A stretch of DNA of 64,000 nt, taken from the NCBI RefSeq assembly GCF_019511525.1, contig NZ_JAEUAT010000006.1, positions 62,001 to 126,000 of the forward strand, written 5' to 3'. Position 1 is the stretch's first letter. The number at the start of each line of letters is the position of its first letter. A program made the position numbers and the translations under genes. Below, one piece after another: positions 18,000 to 26,968 of the stretch. The DNA comes from Rhizobium cauense. Lineage in GTDB: Bacteria > Pseudomonadota > Alphaproteobacteria > Rhizobiales > Rhizobiaceae. Below the pieces are notes generated by a model. The model was not told the origin of the DNA. It searched no databases and was given only the letters and a program-made list of their open reading frames with translations.

Positions 18000-19879
18000 T
18001 GCGCTGCCCTCGCCATGTTGAGCCTGATGCTGCGGCCGTCTGCCAATCGAAAGACGGTGCCGTCCATCCCGGTCATTCGCCAGATGAAGTCGAACGGCAT
18101 CGAGGGAAGATCGACCTCGGCGTCCACGTCCACATTGGCTGGCAGGTTTGCGCGCAGGCGACCGATACCGTGAATGGCGTTGCGACCAAGGTAAGAAGCA
18201 CTGGAACCCATCAGACCCGGGAGCCGTCTTCCCAAATCGGCATAGGCCGCGCGGGCGAAGAGCATCATCGTCAGCCCCATTTCCGAGAAGCCATCGGCTC
18301 CGGAAAGATAGGCAAGGTCGGGGGCCACGGGCCTGAGTTCCTCAACTGCGCGCGCTGTTTGGCTCAGCACGCCCTCGTCCGGGTCGACACCCCGGGTGAA
18401 CAGGATGTGTCGCTCATCCGGCAAGGGGCTCGACGCCCAACCTGGCAACTGATCACACAGTTCAGCCGCGATGGTAGCTGGCACAAGGATTGATGTGATA
18501 TCGCAGTCGGGCAGGCTTGGCAGGCCGCCTTCGCCCCGCACAAAGTACCAGTCCTGCGTGATGAGATCCTGCAGGATGGTGACGCCGCTTTCCTGCACCA
18601 TGGCCAGGCGTATCGGGCGGACGGGTCTCAAGCCGGTCAGAGTACGAAAGAGCGCCTGCTGAAGTAGCGCCGCTTCCCCGCTTGCAAACGTACCGGCTTT
18701 GCCGACCTCCGGCTCCTCATGTCGGGTCAACCACCTGAGTGCTTCATCGTCGGCAGCGTCGGCCTGTGCCGGGCCAGACAAGGCTACTGCCAGGCAGTGA
18801 CGCCTTGCCTTTGCTTCAACGGCTTCGCATCCACCGGTCAGCACTTCATCAAGTTGCATGTCGATGATCGAACGCCAAAGCAGGAAGACGCCTGCGCGCG
18901 GCGTCAGGATATCGTCCACTGCAGCGCGAACACTCCTTGCCTGCTTGCGGTCCGGATAGGAGCTATGAGCCAACAGGTTGATCAGTCGCCTGAGCTCAGA
19001 TGCGCCATCCTCTGGTTTGAGGCTATCGGGCATGACATCCTTAGCCGGCAAATCCAGTCTTGCAGTGGGACCGTTGGTTCGAAGTGTTTTTTGAACGCGA
19101 GCCAATACGGCATTCATCGCACTCAGGAGGACATCAGGCGGCAGGTTGATCACAGTGCCGATTGAGACAAGCAATTTCAGCTGATCCTTCGCAAGCACGG
19201 GAAGGGACATCGGCGTGGCCTGCTTCAGGAGAAACTCACAGACCGAGATCATGGCATTCTCAGGCGGCTCTGTGCCTGCTCTATCGCCAAGCAAGCGAAG
19301 TATCCGCAAGGCTTCTCCCTCACTCAGACGCATGAGGAACTGCGGCAGGCGCCCGCGCGCGTTCAAGGCGACCAGCACACTGAATGCATGGTCTGGCTCT
19401 GCCTCCAGCACCATGCAGGCGGCGATGCCTGTCGGAATTGCATCGAACCGCCGAAAAGCGGAGAAGTACCACCGATCCCTCGCGGTTCCGTCGACAAGGT
19501 CACAGAGAAACTGCGCGAGATAGGTGGGGCGATCAGGAAAACGGATCGCAAGATCGGAGGCCTCGCCTGAAAAAACGCGGAGTAGCGTCCTGCGCATTTC
19601 CTCTGCGAGTGCGTCCGCGGTACGGCGCGACTCCCAGTTCGGCCCCCCAGCGAGATCGAAATCGAGCCTTGAGATAATCCAAACACTTGGGTCACCAGCA
19701 TCACAAATCGGTGCCAGCATGTCGCCAAGCGCGGCCGCAAGGTCTCCGGTGAAGGCCGGCGATGGATCGCTGGTGGGGCCGGAGCTGACGGCCTGCTGAT
19801 AGGGGACGCGGGTCTCGAGATTGAGCCGGCCAATTCTCACCCTGGACATGGCGGAAGGTTCGTTAGGAGCGGGAAGCAT
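17996..19879 (-). CDS. eCIS tape-measure family protein (Afp14-like)
   Basis: 627 residues. Near the N-terminus RVRIGRLNLETRV and the later SVWIISRLDFDLAGG followed by an ADALAEEMRRTL helix match the pattern of the contractile injection system tape-measure family (interaction motif RL-x-DL). The rest is mainly alpha-helical with no catalytic motif. It would set the particle length, sheath and tube polymerising along it. Position between the small fibre-linked genes and the AAA+ ATPase is canonical. A start at ATG 19849 is possible but lacks a ribosome-binding site; the ATG at 19879 is kept. Confidence 0.72.
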   Translation of the reverse strand: MLPAPNEPSAMSRVRIGRLNLETRVPYQQAVSSGPTSDPSPAFTGDLAAALGDMLAPICDAGDPSVWIISRLDFDLAGGPNWESRRTADALAEEMRRTLLRVFSGEASDLAIRFPDRPTYLAQFLCDLVDGTARDRWYFSAFRRFDAIPTGIAACMVLEAEPDHAFSVLVALNARGRLPQFLMRLSEGEALRILRLLGDRAGTEPPENAMISVCEFLLKQATPMSLPVLAKDQLKLLVSIGTVINLPPDVLLSAMNAVLARVQKTLRTNGPTARLDLPAKDVMPDSLKPEDGASELRRLINLLAHSSYPDRKQARSVRAAVDDILTPRAGVFLLWRSIIDMQLDEVLTGGCEAVEAKARRHCLAVALSGPAQADAADDEALRWLTRHEEPEVGKAGTFASGEAALLQQALFRTLTGLRPVRPIRLAMVQESGVTILQDLITQDWYFVRGEGGLPSLPDCDITSILVPATIAAELCDQLPGWASSPLPDERHILFTRGVDPDEGVLSQTARAVEELRPVAPDLAYLSGADGFSEMGLTMMLFARAAYADLGRRLPGLMGSSASYLGRNAIHGIGRLRANLPANVDVDAEVDLPSMPFDFIWRMTGMDGTVFRLADGRSIRLNMARAAQ

Positions 19880-19893
19880 GTCGCTGCCCGCCC

Positions 19894-20115
19894 CTATTGC
19901 CTGCCGGCTTCGCCGAGGTCCGCTCCACTCAGTTCCTCAAGCACCTGGATTGCTCCTGCAATGCGTAGCAGCGTATCGCGCGTCTTTGCACGCTCCGTGT
20001 CGAGTGCTTCCATGCGCCGTTGTCCCTCGCTCCATTCGGCACGCAGTTGCGTAAGGCGTTCAACAATACCCGTTTCCACGGTGTCGGGTGTCGGTTGCTG
20101 GACATGCTGGTTCAT
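19894..20115 (-). CDS. Small coiled-coil eCIS protein
   Basis: 73 residues beginning MNQHVQQPTPD, then a predicted long helix with heptad character (ERLTQLRAEWSEGQRRMEAL through IQVLEELSG). ATG at 20113-20115 overlaps the previous stop as ATGA, so it is translated within the operon. No known family was recognised; size and position next to the tape measure suggest a chaperone or fibre-attachment role, which is a guess. Confidence 0.7.
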   Translation of the reverse strand: MNQHVQQPTPDTVETGIVERLTQLRAEWSEGQRRMEALDTERAKTRDTLLRIAGAIQVLEELSGADLGEAGRQ

Positions 20116-20360
20116 GAGATGAACCCCCTCTCGATGGCGCGCTTCAAGATCGCAATCTCCTCCTGGGTCAGCGAAAGGCGCGAAGGTTTTTGTTGCTCCA
20201 CGAGCTCCTTCTTGCTGAGGGCTATGATCTTGCCGTCGCTGATCCGGTACATGGCTGGGTTGGCCTCGAAACCGTCTGGCGGCTTGACCTTCTTGAAGCC
20301 GGGTGGGATCGCCGCCCCATCGGGCAGTTGCATCAGAGCCTTGTCTTGAATGAGCCACAT
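20112..20360 (-). CDS. Small conserved-context eCIS protein, 82 residues
   Basis: 82 residues starting MWLIQDKALMQLPDG at ATG 20358-20360, only 14 bases after the fibre gene stop at 20375. It has a compact beta-type first half (MYRISDGKIIALSKKELVEQQ) and a helical end (LTQEEIAILKRAIERGF). A longer reading upstream to 20504 would run into the fibre gene and is not supported. No family recognised; it belongs to the operon by overlap with the next gene. Confidence 0.7.
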   Translation of the reverse strand: MWLIQDKALMQLPDGAAIPPGFKKVKPPDGFEANPAMYRISDGKIIALSKKELVEQQKPSRLSLTQEEIAILKRAIERGFIS

Positions 20361-20374
20361 CCGATCAGTCCTTT

Positions 20375-22438
20375 TCAGCCATAGAAGACGACCACGAAAT
20401 TGAAGGCGAGCAGGTGGCCGTCTGAATCGCCCACCTCGCACTTGATCTGGAACACCGCATTCGAGCCGCCGATGATCTTGTTTCCGTCCCAGCTCACGGC
20501 CCATCGGGCATCAGTGGCGGTATGCTGGTTGCCGATGTCGGCAAGCGCCACCATGATGTGGGCATTCGAGACGTTGGCGATCCGGCTGGTCGAGGCGGCG
20601 ACCGATACCATGCCTGTGCCGCCGGAAGTCTGTCCAACGTAGCAACGACCGGTAACAACATCGATTGCCGGCGGTATCTTGCTGCCGCGAATATAAAAGT
20701 CACCGGCAGGAACGTGCACGTCGCCATTGTTTTGAACGACGAATTTTTCCTGAAAGCCAAGACCCGTTACCGGCCCGACCACAAAGCGGTCATCACCCCC
20801 CACATTATCGCCGATCACGACGCGCAGGTCGTTCTGATCGGCAGCTCCCCTGTTGACGCGCAAGATCTCCATCGGGTCGGTATCGGTCCCACCGAAGCTG
20901 GTCAGAAACTCCACCTTGGAGCCGAGCAGCGAAATGGACGAATAGCTGGACACGCCACCGGCGACAGACAACCGGCTATTGGAGTCGAGCCACATGGCAC
21001 GCGTACCACCGCCGGGATCGAGATATCCCATGCTTGGACCACCGCCGCGATACCACGCAAAGTCGGAGAATGAGCGCTGATAAAGTGTCCTGTCCTGAAC
21101 GCCGAGACCGAAGGATTGGCCGTTGGCGTTTACGTTGAGCACCTGGCGAAAATCGTTCGAGAAATAGAGACTGCCCTGGGCAGACAATTGCATCAGTCGG
21201 ACGCCGTTGTTGCCCGGATCGCCGTTGGAATCGCTGTGTTCGCCATTGAGATGCCAATAGAAATCGCCGCCGGTTCGAAAATACGTTGCTCCGCTCTGGA
21301 CGCCGATGCCGTAGGGAGCAATCGCATTGTCGTCGACACCACACAGGTCGATGTGCTGACGCGTCTGGGCGCCGAACCGCAGACGGCCGGTCGGAATGTC
21401 AACCTTGTCGTCTCCGCGAACGCCAAGCACGATCTTTTCCGTCGCGGTCGTGGCGGGAACCGGCCCCGGACCAATCGTCAGGCGTGCATTCTTGGCCGGG
21501 TTGTCGCCGATATGGATGCGAAGATCCGCGCCACTGCCGATGCCAGCCGGCAACCGTTGCAGCCAAAGCGGAATGGTCTCGTCTGAGCCGCCCGACGCCT
21601 GCAGCGACACCTTGCCGCCATGCAGGTACACATCCTTCTTTGCGACAATGCGCCCATTGACCTGCAAACGGCCGTCCACGGTCGCAAAATCCGCCGCGTC
21701 GGGATCGGAAGCGCTCGTTCGCGGCGCGACCCGCAACGCACCGCTTTCAGCCAAGAGCGAACTGCCCACGAAGCCGGCATAGCGGCGGCCATCGGTCAGT
21801 GTTCCTGCCGCGGCGGGACGAAACTTGCGCACCGTGCCATCCCAGTGGCACATGCCGAGCCTGATGAGCCAGCGCGCCTGTCGCTCCTCGTCTGGAAAAT
21901 CCTGGAACGGAATGGATTCATCTGCCGGTATGACCGAGTCATCGGGGACAGCTGTTGCCGCAGGTTGTGCGGTTCGACCGGCGACGACGATGTCGTCGTG
22001 GCTCGGGTCGATCGTGCCGACTGCGAAGCGATATGTCTCGCGCAGCCGCGCATAGCTTTCAGCATCGGTGCACGGTGCAAAGCCACCCGTCGCAGTCTGT
22101 GCTGCAAGCTCGTCGTAGGCGATCCACAATTCGAGATGCCGGTCAGTGTTATAGGCGGCAAACAGCTCGGGGTTGATCTGGACCGGTTCCAGCACGACGA
22201 TCTCGCGACCATAGCCATCGACACAAATGCCGGGAAGGACATAGCAGTCCACAAACGGTGCGTCGCCCTCACGGGGTTTCTCAACGATTGTAAGGCCAGT
22301 GACGATGCCCGTGGTGTGGGGACCGAGATTGTGCCTGCGCCGCATGTCGCGGTGATAGGCTTGCTGGGCGAGCAGGTCCTCGGCTCCGAGATACTGGAAC
22401 TGGAAGTAATTCAGTCTCTCGATCGGTTCGGCAGGCAT
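20375..22438 (-). CDS. eCIS tail-fibre-like protein with shared N-terminal module
   Basis: 687 residues. Residues about 1-100 carry a module shared with the next two upstream genes (here FQYLGAEDLLAQQAYH, then RRHN, TGIVTGL, and VDGYGREIVVL). The remainder is glycine-, aspartate- and beta-rich with repeated short strands, the look of a trimeric phage fibre, ending in a beta-rich domain (ARWAVSWDGNKIIGG) that resembles an H-type-lectin-like tip. I start at ATG 22436-22438, preceded by AGGAGG. Probable target-binding fibre (Afp13 position). Confidence 0.75.
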   Translation of the reverse strand: MPAEPIERLNYFQFQYLGAEDLLAQQAYHRDMRRRHNLGPHTTGIVTGLTIVEKPREGDAPFVDCYVLPGICVDGYGREIVVLEPVQINPELFAAYNTDRHLELWIAYDELAAQTATGGFAPCTDAESYARLRETYRFAVGTIDPSHDDIVVAGRTAQPAATAVPDDSVIPADESIPFQDFPDEERQARWLIRLGMCHWDGTVRKFRPAAAGTLTDGRRYAGFVGSSLLAESGALRVAPRTSASDPDAADFATVDGRLQVNGRIVAKKDVYLHGGKVSLQASGGSDETIPLWLQRLPAGIGSGADLRIHIGDNPAKNARLTIGPGPVPATTATEKIVLGVRGDDKVDIPTGRLRFGAQTRQHIDLCGVDDNAIAPYGIGVQSGATYFRTGGDFYWHLNGEHSDSNGDPGNNGVRLMQLSAQGSLYFSNDFRQVLNVNANGQSFGLGVQDRTLYQRSFSDFAWYRGGGPSMGYLDPGGGTRAMWLDSNSRLSVAGGVSSYSSISLLGSKVEFLTSFGGTDTDPMEILRVNRGAADQNDLRVVIGDNVGGDDRFVVGPVTGLGFQEKFVVQNNGDVHVPAGDFYIRGSKIPPAIDVVTGRCYVGQTSGGTGMVSVAASTSRIANVSNAHIMVALADIGNQHTATDARWAVSWDGNKIIGGSNAVFQIKCEVGDSDGHLLAFNFVVVFYG

Positions 22439-22469
22439 CACATAGCCTCCTTCATTTGATCTTTGCCGT

Positions 22470-24362
22470 TCACTTCTGCCGCTTCAGCGCGCGGACTTCC
22501 TTTCGCAACTCGTCGAGCTCATTGCGAAGTTCCGTCATCTCGGCGCTTGGCGATCCCGCTGGCGTTACTGCAACGAGACGATCGCCGCGTTTGTGGAGAA
22601 CGACACTGTCACCTGGCTGCACCAGCGGATGGCGCAGCATTGCGTTGACCAGGCTGTCCGCAGCCTCCTCGTCGATCTCGCGTTCTTCGACCGAGACATC
22701 CGCTGCCTTGAATGCAGCCTTCGCTTGCCTGACCGACCCACCTGCCTGGCCTGCAGTGACAAGCCCCGAATAAAGACGCGAAAGCAGCTTGGCTCCAAAG
22801 GACGAGGGATCGAGTGTCTTGGCGATCTGCTCGACGTAAAGTCGGGGCAGTCTGAAGTTCTCATCCGTTACGGCGCGCCTCAGACGGCCGCTTGGATCGA
22901 TGAGATCGAGCGTCGGGACGAGATCGTTCACGAGCGGCGAATTGCGTCGCACCAGTTCCGGGCGGCAGCACAGGGTCGCCAGCAGCTTGCCGATCAGCGG
23001 CAGCACCGGAACCAGCGACATCCAGTAGAAGGTGGAAGGAAACGCACCGGCATAGCGTCGGCATGAATGGTTGCAAATGCGAAGGATCTTGTCACCTTTT
23101 ACCGTCACGCAGGCGATCTCGACCCGATCATCGCAAGGGTCGTCGTCGCACTGAGGAATGAAGGCATGGCATACGCAGTCGATCATAAGCTGGATCCACA
23201 CCGCGAGAAGATCACGCAATGCGTCACGCGCCTGCTCGGTGTAACTGGCAGGATCCCTTTCATCGAGTGGCGTTGGCGCTGGCAGGATGATGGTACCAGC
23301 CGTCACACGCATCTGGCACCGGACGGGATGGTCATCATCTCCGAGCAGACCCATCACAACCTGTCGAAAGCGCACCACCGTCGTATGCATTTCGGATGCG
23401 GAAACTTGTGGGTTCGCGCCCGCAAACAGCGCCAGAATAATCGACTTCTGGCGCTGATCGAGGACGGACAAGGCGTCAATCTTGGCCTTCACGCAGGAGA
23501 TGATGCGGCCGAGCAGGCTATCGTCGGGGATCAGCGCCTGCATGACCTTTGTAGCGTAAGGGGTGCGATCGTCGCCACCGCGCTCAAACAGGGTGGGCAT
23601 GCAGCCGTGTGGCGATTCAACAATGCCGATGTCGAAGCACTCGCGAAGTCGTCGTGGCGAACAATTGTTGTTCTGGGAAAGTGAGGAGGCGGTGCTCCCC
23701 CACTGCAGGCCCTTTGCGGTCACCGATTGTGATTTTGAACCGCCGCAGCCACAGCCGCAATCTCCACTGGATTTGGATTTTCCACCGCAACCGCAGCCGC
23801 CCGAGCCCTTGGACTTGCCGCCGCAGCCACAGCCCCCCGACGTACCGCCGCAGCCGCAACTGCACGATTGCGCTGGACCTGGCATCGAGGTGGCCAGAGC
23901 CCTGACGTAGGAGGCCTCGACCTCCCTGTATTTCAGGGAGATGCACCAATGCGTCTCAAGGTCCTTGCAGCCGGGATCAGGCGGCGGCGCCCATGGATCG
24001 CAGTCGCCGCTCTTCGAGCGCTTGGCATCGGAGCACTCTCGTATCGCCTTGATCACATCGAAACGCGTGTCGCAGGAGACAACAATGTCCTCTCCGCATG
24101 GATCGATGGCATAGCCCGAACGCACCGTTACCGAGCCCTCGCAGTCGTCGCACACGACCTCGAGGCCGCAAACAACGCCCCAGCCATGAAGGTAGCGGTT
24201 GTGCAGACGGTTCTTGCCCTTGACATAGGCCTCAAGGCTGGAGAGGTCGGCTGCGCTCAGCACCTGGCCGGGAGCAAAAAGGGGTTGCTCGAACGGCTTC
24301 AGGCCCCGGCAGGTCGGGCAGCAGCAGTTGCTGCCGTGATGCGTTTGGACATCCTGTTTCAT
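22470..24362 (-). CDS. eCIS fibre/baseplate-associated protein with Cys/Gly-rich segment
   Basis: 630 residues. The N-terminus carries two CxxC-like motifs (CCCPTC) and the shared module (LSAADLSSLEAYVKGKNRLHNRYLHGWG, split here for length: see KNRLHNRY and GVVCGLEV). At about residues 164-211 there is a very unusual Cys-Gly-Lys-Ser repeat segment with GCGCGGKSK units. A helical middle and a C-terminal coiled coil (ELRNELDELRKEVRALKRQK) follow. Its ATG overlaps the preceding stop. Probably a structural linker between baseplate and fibres; the Cys segment suggests metal binding or disulfide cross-linking, unproven. Confidence 0.7.
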   Translation of the reverse strand: MKQDVQTHHGSNCCCPTCRGLKPFEQPLFAPGQVLSAADLSSLEAYVKGKNRLHNRYLHGWGVVCGLEVVCDDCEGSVTVRSGYAIDPCGEDIVVSCDTRFDVIKAIRECSDAKRSKSGDCDPWAPPPDPGCKDLETHWCISLKYREVEASYVRALATSMPGPAQSCSCGCGGTSGGCGCGGKSKGSGGCGCGGKSKSSGDCGCGCGGSKSQSVTAKGLQWGSTASSLSQNNNCSPRRLRECFDIGIVESPHGCMPTLFERGGDDRTPYATKVMQALIPDDSLLGRIISCVKAKIDALSVLDQRQKSIILALFAGANPQVSASEMHTTVVRFRQVVMGLLGDDDHPVRCQMRVTAGTIILPAPTPLDERDPASYTEQARDALRDLLAVWIQLMIDCVCHAFIPQCDDDPCDDRVEIACVTVKGDKILRICNHSCRRYAGAFPSTFYWMSLVPVLPLIGKLLATLCCRPELVRRNSPLVNDLVPTLDLIDPSGRLRRAVTDENFRLPRLYVEQIAKTLDPSSFGAKLLSRLYSGLVTAGQAGGSVRQAKAAFKAADVSVEEREIDEEAADSLVNAMLRHPLVQPGDSVVLHKRGDRLVAVTPAGSPSAEMTELRNELDELRKEVRALKRQK

Positions 24363-26956
24363 TGATTTTCCTCCGGCGGCCTGCCGTCTCGATTGATGGT
24401 GAACCAGCTCAGGAACCGTCCGCCCTCGACGCGGTCTCCAGTCGGGCAGCGGCGACGGTCCGGGTCGGGATCGGTCAAGCCGAAACCGAAATGGTTGCCG
24501 TCAAGCGCCGGGAAGACCTTGCGCTTTTCACCAGGATTGCCCGGATCGGAGACCTCGATCATCTCGGCGCCGAGAATGAAGTTGCCTTCGAGCACGACGC
24601 GGTATCGTCCCTGCGGAAAGGGGATCGGCTCACCGATGTACTCGCCATCTGCACCACATGCGCGGAAACGCACCCCGGTCACGACGTTTCCGGGTACCAG
24701 CGGGATATCTTCGTCGGGAACATCGAACCGCTCTCCGCACTTGGCTTCAAGCCTGAGCCCGCTGGCACGACCGACAACCTGGCAGTAGCACCGTGTGTAG
24801 ATATACCGCCGACCGACCTGATGGCTCTCGGGTTCTTCCTGGAACAGCAGCTGGACCGTCTGAAGGTTCAATGTCTCTGCAAGGATTGGTCTTTCGGGGT
24901 CGAAGGCAATGACAATGCCTTCGCGATCGAGGATGTTGCCGTCCTCGGCCAGGTATCCGTCATGAGGCCAATTGATGCCGACGATCCGCGGATAATCGTC
25001 GCGCAGTCCCTCGCCATCCTTGCCCGGCGCGCCGTCCTGTCCCGGGAGGCCGTCTCGACCTGGAGCTCCATCCTGGCCATCCTGACCATCGATGCCATTT
25101 GTTCCATTGGTCCCGTTGGTTCCGTTCATGCCGGGCGCGCCTTGCGGACCGGGTGGGCCCTGAGGTCCCTCCGTCGCGCCGCCGCCCTCACAATCGATCA
25201 GGCACTGGATCGCCTCTGTAAGGACTGCCGTGGAGGCAAGCAGCTTGCGGCCTGTGATGTTGTCGATGCGTTGTGTCGTCAAAGGGTCGCCGAACTTGTA
25301 GTCGACGATTGTCGCCAGAACGATCTCGTCGCCTTCCTCGCAGGACGGGCATGCGTCGAGCGACTTCAGCAATATGTCGCCGCACTCACAGCCGCCGGTC
25401 TCGAAAATAGCGATCCCGCCAGGTATGCGCGGATCGACGGTGTCCGCGCTCCCGTGAAAGGCAAGGTAGAGGTGCCCTCCCACGCCATCGACCACGATCT
25501 GCTGGGGCTGAATACCGGCCGGGGCGGCCGCACTCATGAACGGTGTGAGGTTCGCGGCTCGGCGATCTACAGAGATGATTGTCGCAGTCCCCTTTCCATC
25601 CGCGGCCGACGACAGCAGGTAGAGCCACTTGCCGCCCTGAGAGAATGCGAGCGCGACGGGCACGTCAGGGAGACCGGTGAGTGGTGCGCCTGTACTCACC
25701 GTGCGGTCGGCAACATTGGCCGCCTCCGGCAGCGCCTTGAACAGGTAAAGCGCCGAGGCTGTTTTGTCGGCGACGGCGACGAGGTCGGCATTGTCGCGCT
25801 GCGAGACGGCGATCGCCGATGGCCTGGCAGCACCGCCTGTGCCGACGTCCAGGGTCACCGTGGTCAGGTCTGCAAGCTTGACCGCGACGAGCTTTGCTGC
25901 ACCGCCAACTGCGATATAGGCAAACTTGCCGAGCGGACCGATGGCCAGTTCAAAAGGCCCATCCGAGACGGCGATGGAGGTCGGCGCGGTCGGAGTTGCC
26001 GTGATGACATCGGGCTGCCAGACCAGCACCTCATTGTTCTTGGGGCTGGCTGCGAGCAGGCGTCCGTCTGATATTGCCAGTAGCCGGACCTCGCCATCAC
26101 CCGCACCTGATATCGTGATGTCGGGCTGCGGTGGGGCCGAGAGGTTTGCCGCGTCCAACACACGCAGCACTGCGTCACCGCCAGCGTCCGGTCGCAATAC
26201 GCAGAAGACGTTCTTGCCGTCATTAGAGACCGAGATGTCGACGCCTGCGTGACCCGCAAAAGCAACCGATGCCTGGATGCTCTTGTTTGCGATATCCAGC
26301 GCGACCAGCATGGCCGGGCTTTCTCCTGTCAGCACGTACAACCTGTCAGTGGCTTCGTGCAGGGCAAGGCGCTTGGCGTGGTCAATGTTGTTGGTGCATT
26401 CCCACTCAAGTTCCTTGACATTGGCTGGCAGGTCCTGCGGTGGGCGATCAAGTAGGGCTGCGAAGGAAAAGCCCTCAAGTATCTTTGACGGCAGGCAGGC
26501 AGCCTCACCGCTGCCGCAGCCCTCGAATACGGCGGGTACGGGATCGGTCGGGCATTCAGTGTAGCGCACCACAAGCTCCAGCCGGTGCGGCTGGTCGTCA
26601 GGCTCGACATTTCTGCCATTCTTGAGCGTCCAGGCCTCAAGGGCGGCTGCGCGAAAATCGAGCATGGCATTGTGCCGCACAAGAATTTCGCGGCCACAGC
26701 AATCCACCGCCGCGCCTGACGTCACGATGACATATTGTGGCCGGCAATCCGGATTCGGATGTTCCAGGACCTTCATGCCACAGACCGTTCCCCAGCCATG
26801 AAGGAGCTGGTTGTGTCGCCGGTCCTTGCCCATGAAGTAGTGCTGCTCGTCGAGGAAATCCTGCGCCGACATGATCTTGCCGTCGAACAGCGTGTTGCGC
26901 GCCATTTGTGGAATTTCGCACTCGGGGCAGCCGTCGGTGACGCAAACGTGTTTCAT
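24359..26956 (-). CDS. eCIS fibre-like protein with beta-propeller and collagen-like repeats
   Basis: 865 residues in four parts: a Cys-containing N-terminus and the shared module (KDRRHNQLLHGWGTVCG, VDCCGREILV); about residues 190-540 of repeated strands with DIANKSIQ, PFELAIGPLGKFAYIA and VALAFSQGGKWLYLL, typical of a YVTN/WD-like beta-propeller; a collagen-like Gly-x-y tract at about 598-650 (GPPGPQGAPG, then DGAPGRDGLPG); and a C-terminal beta-rich domain. ATG 26954-26956 with upstream GAGGG is the likely start. It is probably a particle surface fibre with a collagen-like stalk. Confidence 0.75.
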   Translation of the reverse strand: MKHVCVTDGCPECEIPQMARNTLFDGKIMSAQDFLDEQHYFMGKDRRHNQLLHGWGTVCGMKVLEHPNPDCRPQYVIVTSGAAVDCCGREILVRHNAMLDFRAAALEAWTLKNGRNVEPDDQPHRLELVVRYTECPTDPVPAVFEGCGSGEAACLPSKILEGFSFAALLDRPPQDLPANVKELEWECTNNIDHAKRLALHEATDRLYVLTGESPAMLVALDIANKSIQASVAFAGHAGVDISVSNDGKNVFCVLRPDAGGDAVLRVLDAANLSAPPQPDITISGAGDGEVRLLAISDGRLLAASPKNNEVLVWQPDVITATPTAPTSIAVSDGPFELAIGPLGKFAYIAVGGAAKLVAVKLADLTTVTLDVGTGGAARPSAIAVSQRDNADLVAVADKTASALYLFKALPEAANVADRTVSTGAPLTGLPDVPVALAFSQGGKWLYLLSSAADGKGTATIISVDRRAANLTPFMSAAAPAGIQPQQIVVDGVGGHLYLAFHGSADTVDPRIPGGIAIFETGGCECGDILLKSLDACPSCEEGDEIVLATIVDYKFGDPLTTQRIDNITGRKLLASTAVLTEAIQCLIDCEGGGATEGPQGPPGPQGAPGMNGTNGTNGTNGIDGQDGQDGAPGRDGLPGQDGAPGKDGEGLRDDYPRIVGINWPHDGYLAEDGNILDREGIVIAFDPERPILAETLNLQTVQLLFQEEPESHQVGRRYIYTRCYCQVVGRASGLRLEAKCGERFDVPDEDIPLVPGNVVTGVRFRACGADGEYIGEPIPFPQGRYRVVLEGNFILGAEMIEVSDPGNPGEKRKVFPALDGNHFGFGLTDPDPDRRRCPTGDRVEGGRFLSWFTINRDGRPPEENQ

Positions 26957-26968
26957 CAATCTACCCTC

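Noticed and set aside
24362..26071. Long rightward open frame (about 569 codons) within the propeller-collagen fibre gene
   Set aside because: It is antisense to a gene with clear domains, has no known motif, and long antisense frames are normal at this GC content.
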